Assembly: GCA_050945915.1 (NCBI GenBank)
Contig: JBMNTV010000002.1
Location: forward strand, 8,227-72,226
Source of the DNA: CALNBC01 sp050945915
GTDB lineage: Bacteria; Bacillota; Clostridia; Christensenellales; CALWSW01
Length of the DNA: 64,000 nucleotides
Direction of reading: 5' to 3'
This document shows positions 9,182-16,857 of the stretch, in pieces. The notes under the pieces are model-generated. The model was given only the letters and a program-made list of their open reading frames with translations. It searched no databases and was not told the origin of the DNA. The position numbers were made by a program, and so were the translations under genes. Within the stretch, counting starts at the first letter, position 1, and every line of letters begins with the position of its first letter.

Positions 9182-9299
9182 GACATATCCCGCCATCGGG
9201 GATAAGGCCATCTTTTGCGTTCTCAGGATGCATGATAACGCCCCTATAAAAGCGGCACAAAAACGCGATGGATAAGTTATAGTGAGAACATAAATGACG
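9182..9299 (-). pseudogene. Relic of a second DeoC-like aldolase gene
   Basis: One minus-strand frame reads GVIMHPENAKDGLIPDGG, which matches GVIMSTPINFKDGLMPAA of the intact aldolase at 7110-7817. Weaker likeness continues about 20 residues before it. The frame breaks on both sides. Nothing else is recognised in the gap 9116-9442. Confidence 0.55.
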
Positions 9300-9442
9300 T
9301 GTGCAAATCCCCGGCCGAAAGCCATGAGATGCGGTCGCACTCCAGGCAAACGGGAATTCTGGAGATTGGCAGAACCGGTACCTCTACCTGATGTAGGGTT
9401 ACACATAATTTGGAATAGCCTCGCAATTTACTCTACACGCAA

Positions 9443-9482
9443 AGAAGAACGCTTCGGATAACCCGAAGCGTTCTTCTCATTT
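9443..9482. terminator. Strong bidirectional intrinsic terminator
   Basis: A perfect 15-base stem (agaagaacgcttcgg with its complement) has a five-base loop. A CATTTTG stretch on the right and A residues on the left suit both directions. It ends the flavoenzyme gene leftward and the regulator gene rightward. Confidence 0.8.
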
Positions 9483-9491
9483 TGATTCGTA

Positions 9492-11411
9492 TTATGCGTA
9501 ATACCCCATGCGGAAGCCCGCCGCGACGTTGGTGCGGATGTTGCCCTGCTCCAGCGCGTCGCCGCAACACACGGCGTTAATTCCCTTTTCTTCCAGCGCC
9601 TGTTGCAACGCGCCGCCCGCCGGGCGCTGGCCGGTGGCAAGAACGATCAAATCGGCCTTGGCGCGCTGGGCCACGCCTTGGGAATCGACGTAGTTAACGC
9701 CGTCCGGTTCGATGGAAGAAACCCGTGCGCTCACTTGCAGATTGGAGCCGGATTCTTTCAAAATAGCCAGATCGCGTTCACGGTGAGTGGCTTCCTGCCC
9801 GGCAGAAAGCACTGGGGCCATTTCGATGATGGTGATGCGGTTGCCATGTTCCAGCAAGTATAGCGCCGCTTCACAGCCCACGTTGCCGCCGCCGATCACC
9901 ACCACATCCTTTGCTTTTGGCGTGGGAACGGTTCCGTCCAGCACATCCCATACCCCGACGGTGTGTTCCACGCCAGGCAGGGGCGGCGTTGCGGGAACCG
10001 CGCCCACAGCCACGATCACCTTGTCCGGCGCCAGTGCGGCGACGGAATCTACCGTGGCTTCTGTGTTCAACAACACCTTCACCCCCAGCAGTTCAAACTG
10101 CCGTTCGAAGTATTCCGCCGTGGTGTTCAGGATTTCCTTGTCCGGCGGCACGCTGGCAATGTTCATCTGCCCGCCCAGGAAGCCCTTCTTCTCGATCAGG
10201 GTGACTTTGTGGCCGCGTTCCGCAGCGGTTTGGGCGGCCTGCATGCCCGCCACGCCACCGCCGACCACCACGATGTTCTTGGGCGCGCGCACGGTGGGCA
10301 GGTTGCCTTCGTCATAAACGGCGTCAAACCCGACGTAGGGGTTCAGCGCGCAGCGGATGCCACTTTTTTTGCCCAGCATAGCGTAGCAGCCTTCCAGGCA
10401 GTTGATGCAGCGGCGGATTTCGTTTTCTTTGCCGGTGCGCAGTTTTTCCGGGAAGTACGGGTCACAGATCAACTGCCGCCCGACGACGATCAGGTCGGCT
10501 TCGTTATTTTCCAGTATTTCTTCGCACATCTCTCCCGTGCGGATTTTACCTACGATGGCAACGGGCTTTTTGACCACAGGCTTGATCTTTGCCACAAGGG
10601 GCCGCCGTGCGCCGTCCGGGCGATCCTGGGTTTCGGTAGCGCCGAACCAGCGGTCTTTGATGCCGGTGGTCACGTTGATCATGTCTACCAGCGGATCGGC
10701 CAGTTTTGCATATTCTGCGCCCATGTCAATGTCGATTCCGCCGGGGGCCCAATCCTGCACCGCAAGGCGCACGCTCAAAAGAAACCCTTCCCCACAGGCG
10801 GCACGGACTGCGGAGAGCACTTCGCCCAGGAAGCGGAAGCGGTTTTCCACATCGCCGCCATATTCGTCTGTGCGGTGATTGGTCAGCGGAGAAAGGAACT
10901 GGTTGACCAGATATCCGTGTCCCGCATGAATTTCCACGCCATCCAGCCCGGCCTGTTGGGCCCGGCGGGCAGCAGCGACGTACTTCTTCACAAGCTGGTC
11001 AATTTCTTCTTTTGTGAGGGCGGCATATCCCTTGCCTGCATCTGGCGCGACGGCCACCGACCCTGGCGAGGAAACGGACCGGGACCCGGCGTGGTGCAGT
11101 TGAGCCAGAATCTTGGTACCATAAGGCTTGACGCTGTCGGCAATAGCGTGCAAGCCGGGGATGTCGGTGTCTTTGGAAAGATCGAGCTGCACGACGGAGC
11201 CCATGCCGTGGGGCTGGTCTACCGAGCCGAACTCCAGAATGATCATACCCACGCCCCCTTCGGCGCGCTTAGCGTAATATGACCGCAGGGTTTCCGTCAC
11301 GGTACCGTCCGCGTTGCAAAAAAGCGTGTCCATGGCGGGCATCACCAGTCGGTTTTTCAGCACGGTGCGGCCCACCCGAATGGGGGAAAACAGGTTTTTG
11401 TATTGTGTCAT
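9492..11411 (-). CDS. OYE-type NADH:flavin oxidoreductase with 4Fe-4S cluster (2,4-dienoyl-CoA reductase/BaiCD-like)
   Basis: 639 residues from the ATG at 11411 (GGAGG upstream); the longer open frame before it lacks a ribosome site. Residues 1-330 form the FMN-binding TIM barrel (LFSPIRVG; the active-site-type IHAGHGYL near 161). Cys335, 338, 342 and 354 give the C-x2-C-x3-C-x11-C pattern for a 4Fe-4S cluster. The C-terminal half is an FAD/NAD(P)H disulfide-reductase-like module with GGGVAG at 384 and a second GGGNVG. Enzymes of this build reduce activated C=C bonds; the substrate here is unknown. It has its own promoter and operator-like dyad. Confidence 0.88.
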   Translation of the reverse strand: MTQYKNLFSPIRVGRTVLKNRLVMPAMDTLFCNADGTVTETLRSYYAKRAEGGVGMIILEFGSVDQPHGMGSVVQLDLSKDTDIPGLHAIADSVKPYGTKILAQLHHAGSRSVSSPGSVAVAPDAGKGYAALTKEEIDQLVKKYVAAARRAQQAGLDGVEIHAGHGYLVNQFLSPLTNHRTDEYGGDVENRFRFLGEVLSAVRAACGEGFLLSVRLAVQDWAPGGIDIDMGAEYAKLADPLVDMINVTTGIKDRWFGATETQDRPDGARRPLVAKIKPVVKKPVAIVGKIRTGEMCEEILENNEADLIVVGRQLICDPYFPEKLRTGKENEIRRCINCLEGCYAMLGKKSGIRCALNPYVGFDAVYDEGNLPTVRAPKNIVVVGGGVAGMQAAQTAAERGHKVTLIEKKGFLGGQMNIASVPPDKEILNTTAEYFERQFELLGVKVLLNTEATVDSVAALAPDKVIVAVGAVPATPPLPGVEHTVGVWDVLDGTVPTPKAKDVVVIGGGNVGCEAALYLLEHGNRITIIEMAPVLSAGQEATHRERDLAILKESGSNLQVSARVSSIEPDGVNYVDSQGVAQRAKADLIVLATGQRPAGGALQQALEEKGINAVCCGDALEQGNIRTNVAAGFRMGYYA

Positions 11412-11475
11412 GTTGCGTCCTCCGAAAATCTTGAGATGGTCGCCGTCGAGACGGAGAAGACCTTTTACACTACCT

Positions 11476-11504
11476 GTTATATAACCGAAGCTGCAAAAAG
11501 TCAA
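11476..11504 (-). promoter_or_regulatory. Promoter of the flavoenzyme gene
   Basis: On the minus strand TTGACT (11504-11499) and TATAAC (11481-11476) are 17 bases apart, 65 bases upstream of the start codon. The -35 box overlaps the dyad at 11502-11520. Confidence 0.75.
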
Positions 11505-11520
11505 CATGTATAGCATGTTG
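11502..11520. promoter_or_regulatory. Operator-like dyad at the flavoenzyme promoter
   Basis: caacatg-tatag-catgttg is a perfect 19-bp dyad that overlaps the -35 box. Its position suggests repression. It resembles, but is not identical to, the TGTTATAC motifs of the other cargo promoters. Confidence 0.65.
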
Positions 11521-11617
11521 TTGACAAGAACCGGGGATTTTATTCACGCAAAGCAAAATATGCCCCCGATTCTGCACCATATCTTGAGAAAATCGTCTAA
11601 AAAATCAAAAATGACTA

Positions 11618-11646
11618 TTGACATGTTATACAAGCGGTGATATGTT
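11618..11646 (+). promoter_or_regulatory. Rightward promoter with embedded operator-like motif
   Basis: TTGACA (11618-11623) and TATGTT (11641-11646) are 17 bases apart, with acatgttataca at 11621-11632 overlapping the -35 box. About 110 bases downstream an AAAGGAGGT ribosome-site-like sequence (around 11752) is followed directly by decayed IS sequence, so the gene it once served seems to have been replaced. Confidence 0.55.
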
Positions 11647-11949
11647 TTCAATAACCATTTCGCTGCTGGTGAATCCGGTTTGGGACTGATTGATGCTCCA
11701 ATGCATACGATCATTCCGGAACATCTTGTGCAATCAGCTGCAAAAACGCCAAAGGAGGTGGTCTGCCCCTAGTCTTTGAACAAGTCGGAGTTAGTAAAGT
11801 TTGTGTTGGCAAAACGTTCCTTCTTTGTTTGGTTGCATCTTAACATAGGCCGAGGAGGCGCTCAAGGGCGCGCCAGCGCGTGTATGCGTTTATGATGAAT
11901 CGCACCCTCAAACGATAAGTTGTGGTTCACTTCATGAAACCGTAAAAAG

Positions 11950-12142
11950 TATTTTCTACGATGCCGGAGATTTCTCGCCCAATCCTGCTACGTGGCCTGA
12001 TTCGTAATGGTTCTTCCAACGTTGGCAAAAACCTACGCCTTATGGAGATTCCCAAACAGCTCGCCGTTGGAAAATCCATTCGGCATCCGGCTGCTAAGAT
12101 TTCGCAGTATCCGTTCCCCCGGGGGCTACTCGGCCCAATATA
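11950..12142 (-). pseudogene. IS3-family transposase relic (fragment 2)
   Basis: The minus strand reads YIGPSSPRGNGYCE and then, in another frame, NGELFGNLHKA, both from the C-terminal part of IS3-type OrfB. Stops and frame changes show decay. It is the diverged sister of the relic at 8066-8146. Sequence like the GGTCTGCCC before that relic also occurs near 11759. Confidence 0.72.
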
Positions 12143-12759
12143 AATAGTAAGTTCGCTCGCTAATTCTCCTGCATGGCGTGCTTCCGCAATACTATCCTCC
12201 TAATTACATGGAAACTAGAACTTGCGAAGTCCTGCTCCTCCCCAGACTGTTTCCTTGTCACTTCCGCTAGCTCCCTTGCTTTGTTGATTATATCTCAACT
12301 GACTCTAGGGGTGGTACAAGGATTGGGGGGGAGGGCAATCTCTTTTGCTAATTGCATACGATGATCGCGTTCTTTTTGAAATCTTGTCATAATTCTCCCG
12401 GTATTCTCCCGTTTTCCGTCTTCGATTTCTGAACGCTTTTCCGCTCCGGCCATCTTAGCAGATCGGCCAAAGCCCAAACATGTGCCCGTAACGGTATAAC
12501 ATGTACAAAATTAACCTGACTACACATACAGGTCGTGATGAGATTTTGCTTAGTGGAAATTGAAACGGGGCATTATTTTTAAGTCAACACTGCGCAAAAA
12601 ACCCAACTAGTCTTACGCATAGGAAAGCGGGCTGTTCGCACCACATGGTGCTCCTATTCTCTGTGCATTGGATACCTTGGGACAGTGTCCGAACAGTTCC
12701 TTGTGAAGATAAAGTATCGGAGCGTTCATCCGAAATATAAATAGTGAGAGGTATCTTCA
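12143..12759. other. Gene-poor stretch before the FGGY kinase, with an operator-like motif
   Basis: No intact gene is supported here. A short minus-strand open frame (12295-12477), rich in Lys, Arg and Glu, continues beyond a stop as KARELAEV and may be an unrecognised relic. At 12494-12505 the sequence gtataacatgta is the reverse of the TGTTATAC motif found at the other cargo promoters. I could not place a clear -35/-10 pair for the kinase gene. Confidence 0.4.
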
Positions 12760-14319
12760 ATGGCAAACCAATATGTTGTTGGAATCGATGCAGGTACTAC
12801 CGGTTGCCGGACAGTCATCTTTGATCTGCAGGGCAACGAGATCGGCTCGGGGTATCGGGAGAACCCGTTGATCTATCCGCAAGCCGGATGGGTTGAACTT
12901 GGAGTCCAGGATATCATCGACAACTGCTACGCATCGACGCGCGAAGCACTGACGAAGACCGGAATCGACCCCAAAGAGATTGCGTCGATCAGCTTCACCT
13001 ATATGCGCCCTGTGGTCTGTCTGCGCGGAGAGGACGGAAGCTGGGTCCGTGATATTCAGATGTGGCAGGATATGCGTGCCGCACAGGTGTTCCCCTGGAT
13101 GACCCAGAGGCTCGCTGAGTTTGGCATGACGCCGGACGACCTGTATGATATCACCGGGTTCCCATATTCGACTGTGTGGATGTTGGGCAAAATCTGCTGG
13201 ATACAGCAGAATGAACCTGATGTTTGGGCGCGCGTCAAGCACATCCACAACCTTCACGGTGTCCTCGTGCATGCGTATGGCTGCGAGGAGTGGCTCGAGA
13301 ACAGCGAGGATCTCGGCTGGTGGCAGCTTAACAACTGCGATGACTTCACTTGGAACGAAAAGCTCTGCAAGGTCTTTCAGGTCGACCCCTCAATGCTTCC
13401 CAAGCATGTGCCCACCGGCACAGTCATAGGCGCCGTTTCGCGTGAGGTCGCCCAGAAGACCGGCTTGGCCGAGGGCACCCCGCTGGTCGCGGGCCTCGGT
13501 GACCAGCAGTGCGCCGCAGTCGGCATGGGCAATATCCGTGAAGGAATGGCCTCGCTCGTACTCGGGACCGCCGGCGTATTGGTCTGCCAGTCCGAGAAGC
13601 CGGTTCGTGACCCGAACCGCAAAGCACACGTTATTGGATCCGCTCTCCATAAATGGGAGATGGAGGGCCATTCAAGCGCCGCGGCGAGCTCCTTCAAGTG
13701 GATCCGCCAGACGTTTGGTCACATGGAGCAGGCCACTTCTGGCCTGACAGGCATCGACGTCAACGACCTGCTGACCGCGCAGGCGGCGAAGGCGAAGCCG
13801 GGAGCTCAGGGTCTGGTTTACATCCCGTGGCTCGCGGGTGCGGCCATGCCCTACTATGACACGAATGCGCGCGGTGCGTTTATCGGTATGACCTTTGGCC
13901 ACCGCAAGTGCGAGATCTTGCGTGCCGGCATGGAAGGCGTCTGTTGTGAGATGCGCACTATGCTTGAGGCAATCCAAAACGCTGGAGTCGCGCCATCCGA
14001 ATACATCCGCATCGGTGGTGGCGCAGCTCGCTCGTCGCTGTGGAACCAGATCAGTGCGGACGTCTACGGTGTGCCGGTTGAGACGGTCAAGACACCCGAG
14101 AGCACTGCGCTCGGCGCGGCGATGATGGGCGCCATCGGCGTCGGCATCTTCAAAGACCTTAAGGAGGCGAGCGAAGCGATGGTCCATGTGACTGGCCGCT
14201 GGGAACCCATCCCCCAAAACGTTGAGGTCTACAACGAAATCTACCAGATATTCTTGAATTCTTACACCGCACTGAAAGAGCAAGTATTCCCTGCTATCGC
14301 GAGGTTCCAGGGAGTCTAA
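12760..14319 (+). CDS. FGGY-family carbohydrate kinase (xylulokinase-like)
   Basis: 519 residues; the ATG at 12760 has GAGAGG about eight bases upstream. The N-terminal actin-like fold has the phosphate-binding DAGTTGCR at 10-17. The FGGY signature region is represented by GLGDQQCAAVG, with the catalytic-base Asp in GDQQ, and the second nucleotide site by RIGGGAARSSLWNQ. It phosphorylates a sugar, polyol or related substrate not determinable here. The gene is followed by a terminator and, 290 bases on, by the SDR gene. Its GC-rich codon use differs from the decayed AT-rich DNA around it, so it may have entered the island separately. Confidence 0.88.
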   Translation: MANQYVVGIDAGTTGCRTVIFDLQGNEIGSGYRENPLIYPQAGWVELGVQDIIDNCYASTREALTKTGIDPKEIASISFTYMRPVVCLRGEDGSWVRDIQMWQDMRAAQVFPWMTQRLAEFGMTPDDLYDITGFPYSTVWMLGKICWIQQNEPDVWARVKHIHNLHGVLVHAYGCEEWLENSEDLGWWQLNNCDDFTWNEKLCKVFQVDPSMLPKHVPTGTVIGAVSREVAQKTGLAEGTPLVAGLGDQQCAAVGMGNIREGMASLVLGTAGVLVCQSEKPVRDPNRKAHVIGSALHKWEMEGHSSAAASSFKWIRQTFGHMEQATSGLTGIDVNDLLTAQAAKAKPGAQGLVYIPWLAGAAMPYYDTNARGAFIGMTFGHRKCEILRAGMEGVCCEMRTMLEAIQNAGVAPSEYIRIGGGAARSSLWNQISADVYGVPVETVKTPESTALGAAMMGAIGVGIFKDLKEASEAMVHVTGRWEPIPQNVEVYNEIYQIFLNSYTALKEQVFPAIARFQGV

Positions 14320-14361
14320 TGGAATACAAATCAATAAATTAGATACAAGAGCATATAGGGA

Positions 14362-14397
14362 GGGTCGGTTGCCAAACCTTTAAGCAACTGACCTTTC
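14362..14397 (+). terminator. Intrinsic terminator after the FGGY kinase gene
   Basis: A ten-base stem (ggtcggttgc/gcaactgacc, one G-T pair) has an 11-base loop and is followed by TTTCC. It lies 43 bases after the stop. The remaining gap to 14607 holds nothing else that I recognise. Confidence 0.65.
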
Positions 14398-14607
14398 CGA
14401 AGCTTGTGATTACATACATGAAAGAAAGGACACCTAATAGCTCTAGACTTATTGATAATATGAACTGCAGATAAAGGTGTTCTGAATCGTCAATGAGCTA
14501 CCTTTGTTTTAAGAAGTGTTCAAAAAACTATATATAGCACTGCAAGAGAACATCGAACTGGCTGAATCCAAAGCCGATTCAGGTTGGTTTATAAGGAGGA
14601 CATCGTA

Positions 14608-15369
14608 ATGGAAAAGAAACGTTTGGAAGGCGAAGTAGCGGCGGTGACCGGCGCAGCGTCGGGCTTGGACCGTGGAATCGCAATAGAGTTAGCTAAAAAT
14701 GGCGCAATCGTTGCCTGCTGCGATATTGATGATCAGGGAAATATGAAAACGGTAGATATGATCAAAGCAGCTGGCGGGCAAGCATTCCCTGTGAAAATGA
14801 ATGTAGGTGATTCCGCGTCCGTCGATGCTGCTTTTAAAGAAATATTTGATAAGACCGGTAGGCTCGACATTCTGGTCAATGGCGCAGCTATCTCAAGAAA
14901 GCTGCAACTACCCGAATGTACCGATGAGGAATGGGACCTGGTTATAAGGATTAATCTAACTGGTGCGTTTTACACCATTCGTGCAGCATATCCCTATTTC
15001 AAGAAAACCGGTGGTGGAAAGATCGTGAATATTTCCTCGACCTCAGGTAAAAGCGGAGGGAGTTGGTCGGGTGCTCATTATGTCGCGTCCAAGGCTGGGG
15101 TGATAGGATTGACAAGGTATTGCGCCGGCTATTTCTGCAAGGATAATATCCGGGCCAATGCCATTTGCCCCGGTGTCGCAGAGACCCCGCTTACTGCTGA
15201 TACTACGCCTGCAGTCCTAGATAAAATGCTTCAAAACATTCCAATGTGCAGAATGGCAACGCCGGAAGATGTAGCGGGCGCTGTTTTATTCCTGGTCTCT
15301 GATGAAAGCAAATACATTACGGGCATAACAGTAGATGTCACCGGCGGCAGATATATATATAATAACTGA
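14608..15369 (+). CDS. Short-chain dehydrogenase/reductase (SDR) with an altered glycine motif
   Basis: 253 residues; the ATG at 14608 has AAGGAGG about eight bases upstream. A classical SDR: NGAA at 91-94, catalytic Ser near 143-144, Tyr158 and Lys162 in HYVASK, and the C-terminal VTGG. The nucleotide-binding motif reads TGAASGLD (14-21), so the third glycine of TGxxxGxG is Asp21. That change may alter cofactor binding or reflect decay. It could oxidise or reduce a sugar acid or polyol alongside the kinase and aldolase. An IS relic lies directly downstream. Confidence 0.85.
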   Translation: MEKKRLEGEVAAVTGAASGLDRGIAIELAKNGAIVACCDIDDQGNMKTVDMIKAAGGQAFPVKMNVGDSASVDAAFKEIFDKTGRLDILVNGAAISRKLQLPECTDEEWDLVIRINLTGAFYTIRAAYPYFKKTGGGKIVNISSTSGKSGGSWSGAHYVASKAGVIGLTRYCAGYFCKDNIRANAICPGVAETPLTADTTPAVLDKMLQNIPMCRMATPEDVAGAVLFLVSDESKYITGITVDVTGGRYIYNN

Positions 15370-15483
15370 CAATTGTTCAGAGTTCCCATGGAATGAGATA
15401 CTGCTCCAGCCAATACGAATGAAAACAAAAAACAGGGCTGGGTGGGTCTGATGTGTCCCCACAAAGCTGGACAAATGTTTGGA

Positions 15484-15600
15484 TTAAGCAACGGAAAGGG
15501 CTTGTTGCCTGTGAATGGCAGGCGGAGGCCCTTTAGCTTTGCTACGGAGGTTGTTGTAATAATCGAGATCGTCAATTGACTTCCGCTTGAAATGCTCCAT
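15484..15600 (-). pseudogene. IS3-family (IS150-like) transposase C-terminal relic
   Basis: The minus strand reads MEHFKRKSIDDLDYYNN and ends with HRQQALSVA before a stop, the typical OrfB tail (DYYNNKRIKAKL...). The sequence after the stop, to about 15450, looks like an IS terminal repeat (TTTGTCCAGCTTTGTGGGG). Only the last 39 codons remain. Confidence 0.75.
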
Positions 15601-15601
15601 T

Positions 15602-15660
15602 GAGTGCATGGATGACGCTCCAGTCCTGCCGCCGCCCGGTCCATTTTCACGTGATGCAGT
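15602..15660 (-). pseudogene. IS256-family transposase fragment fused to the IS3 relic
   Basis: The minus strand reads KWTGRRQDWSVIHAL, the C-terminal signature of IS256 transposases, running straight into the IS3-type relic. The junction with the truncated CpaE-like gene lies at about 15710. Two insertion events, or one rearrangement, must have met here. Confidence 0.7.
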
Positions 15661-15709
15661 TTTGAATTTCGGTCTGGGGGAATGCCGCCTCGATTGGTCG
15701 AAAACCCGC

Positions 15710-16048
15710 TCAGATTGTCTGTTCAGGCGATGAAAATATCCTCAACCCCTTTGATTCCGGGGGCTCGTGTGAAAAGCAATTCTCACCGTCGCTGATCCCG
15801 GCCACAAACAAGCTCCGACCGCGTGGACAATCGGCAAACACTTCCCAGGGGACGGCTCCTTTTGCGATGTTGCCAATGCTTTTTTCGGCGGGTATGTCCA
15901 CGCCGAAGTGCTTTGAAAGCGACGGGTATCGCCAATCGCAGGGCAGACAGGCGACGGCCTTGCCTTCCTGAGTCAACGTTGCCGCAAGGTTGGAGATCAC
16001 CGTCGATTTGCCCGCCTTGGAACAGCCGGTGACAGCGATTATTGCCAT
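15710..16048 (-). pseudogene. Truncated CpaE/ParA-like P-loop ATPase
   Basis: The first about 85 residues are a good MinD/ParA-type start: AVTGCSKAGKSTVISNLA, with an intact Walker A, then LPCDWRYPSL. The frame then runs into the IS relics and stops at 15710, so the Walker B and C-terminal parts are lost. Its start overlaps the end of the CpaB-like gene by ten bases. In Tad/Flp systems the next genes would be cpaF and tadB/C; none is present, so the cluster was cut here. Confidence 0.75.
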
Positions 16049-16857
16049 TCGATTTCACCGCCTTCCGGTAGTTCTTCGGGTTCGTCCTGCACCGTGTCGG
16101 CGAGGAACTTCTCCATTGCGGCGGTTTCCGCGTCCAGAATGGCTTGTTCCAACACGGGCAATTCCGCCGTGTTGAACTCCGTGAGCATTTCCAGGGCCGC
16201 AGCGTCGCGGCCGATCAACGCAACGTGGATGGTGGCCGTTGACTGGAGACGCACAAGCGTCGTCGCCTGGCGATGTGTGGCGACCACCGTCACCGCAGCG
16301 GCGATTGTTGCGTCGGACGATTCCGCGTCCGTGGTGTCCTGCGCTTTTGCGTTTACCACGGACACGACCTCCATGCAGCTTAGTTCCGGGGGCTGCATAA
16401 TCAGCATGTCCCCGTCGCCGGGCTGGGCGGCGTAGATGCGGATCACGTCCCCGGTGGCCAGCTTGCCGGCAACTCCTGCGGCAAGGCTGGGCACAGTGAC
16501 AGAGATATTCATGCGATCCGCCCGGGTGATGATCGGGTCGGGGCCGAGCGCATCTGCCGTCGTAAACTTCGCCGCGGTCAGGTTATCGCTGGGGAGCAGC
16601 GGAACCGCAGCGTACAGGCCGATGCAGCTCTCCGGGGCCGTCAGCGTTCCGGTGGGCAGGGCGTATGCGCCGATTTCTGCCGTAGTCAGCAGTTCCGGCG
16701 TGATCACCGTCCCTACGGGGACGATCTCGCGCACCCGCAGCACGGTTGCGGTTTCGCGGGTTTTGCTGTGCGCTTCGGGGACCAGCCAAAACGCGATTGC
16801 CGCCGCAAGCACCAGGCACGCGACGGCAATGAATATGCGGTTTTTCAGAATTCTCAA
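16039..16857 (-). CDS. CpaB/RcpC-like SAF-domain protein
   Basis: 272 residues with an N-terminal membrane anchor (about 8-26) and then a SAF domain (about 38-105: VREIVPVGTVITPELL, IGLYAAVPLL). This is the build of CpaB/RcpC, the Flp/Tad pilus assembly protein. The rest is Ala/Thr-rich, with an acidic Glu/Pro tail. It overlaps both neighbours (four bases with the TadZ-like gene, ten with the ATPase fragment), so the three form one operon. Confidence 0.75.
   Translation of the reverse strand: MRILKNRIFIAVACLVLAAAIAFWLVPEAHSKTRETATVLRVREIVPVGTVITPELLTTAEIGAYALPTGTLTAPESCIGLYAAVPLLPSDNLTAAKFTTADALGPDPIITRADRMNISVTVPSLAAGVAGKLATGDVIRIYAAQPGDGDMLIMQPPELSCMEVVSVVNAKAQDTTDAESSDATIAAAVTVVATHRQATTLVRLQSTATIHVALIGRDAAALEMLTEFNTAELPVLEQAILDAETAAMEKFLADTVQDEPEELPEGGEIEWQ

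Noticed and set aside
9963..11282. Antisense frame over the flavoenzyme gene (439 codons)
   Set aside because: Shadow frame; the minus strand encodes an intact OYE-type enzyme with Fe-S motif, ribosome site and promoter.
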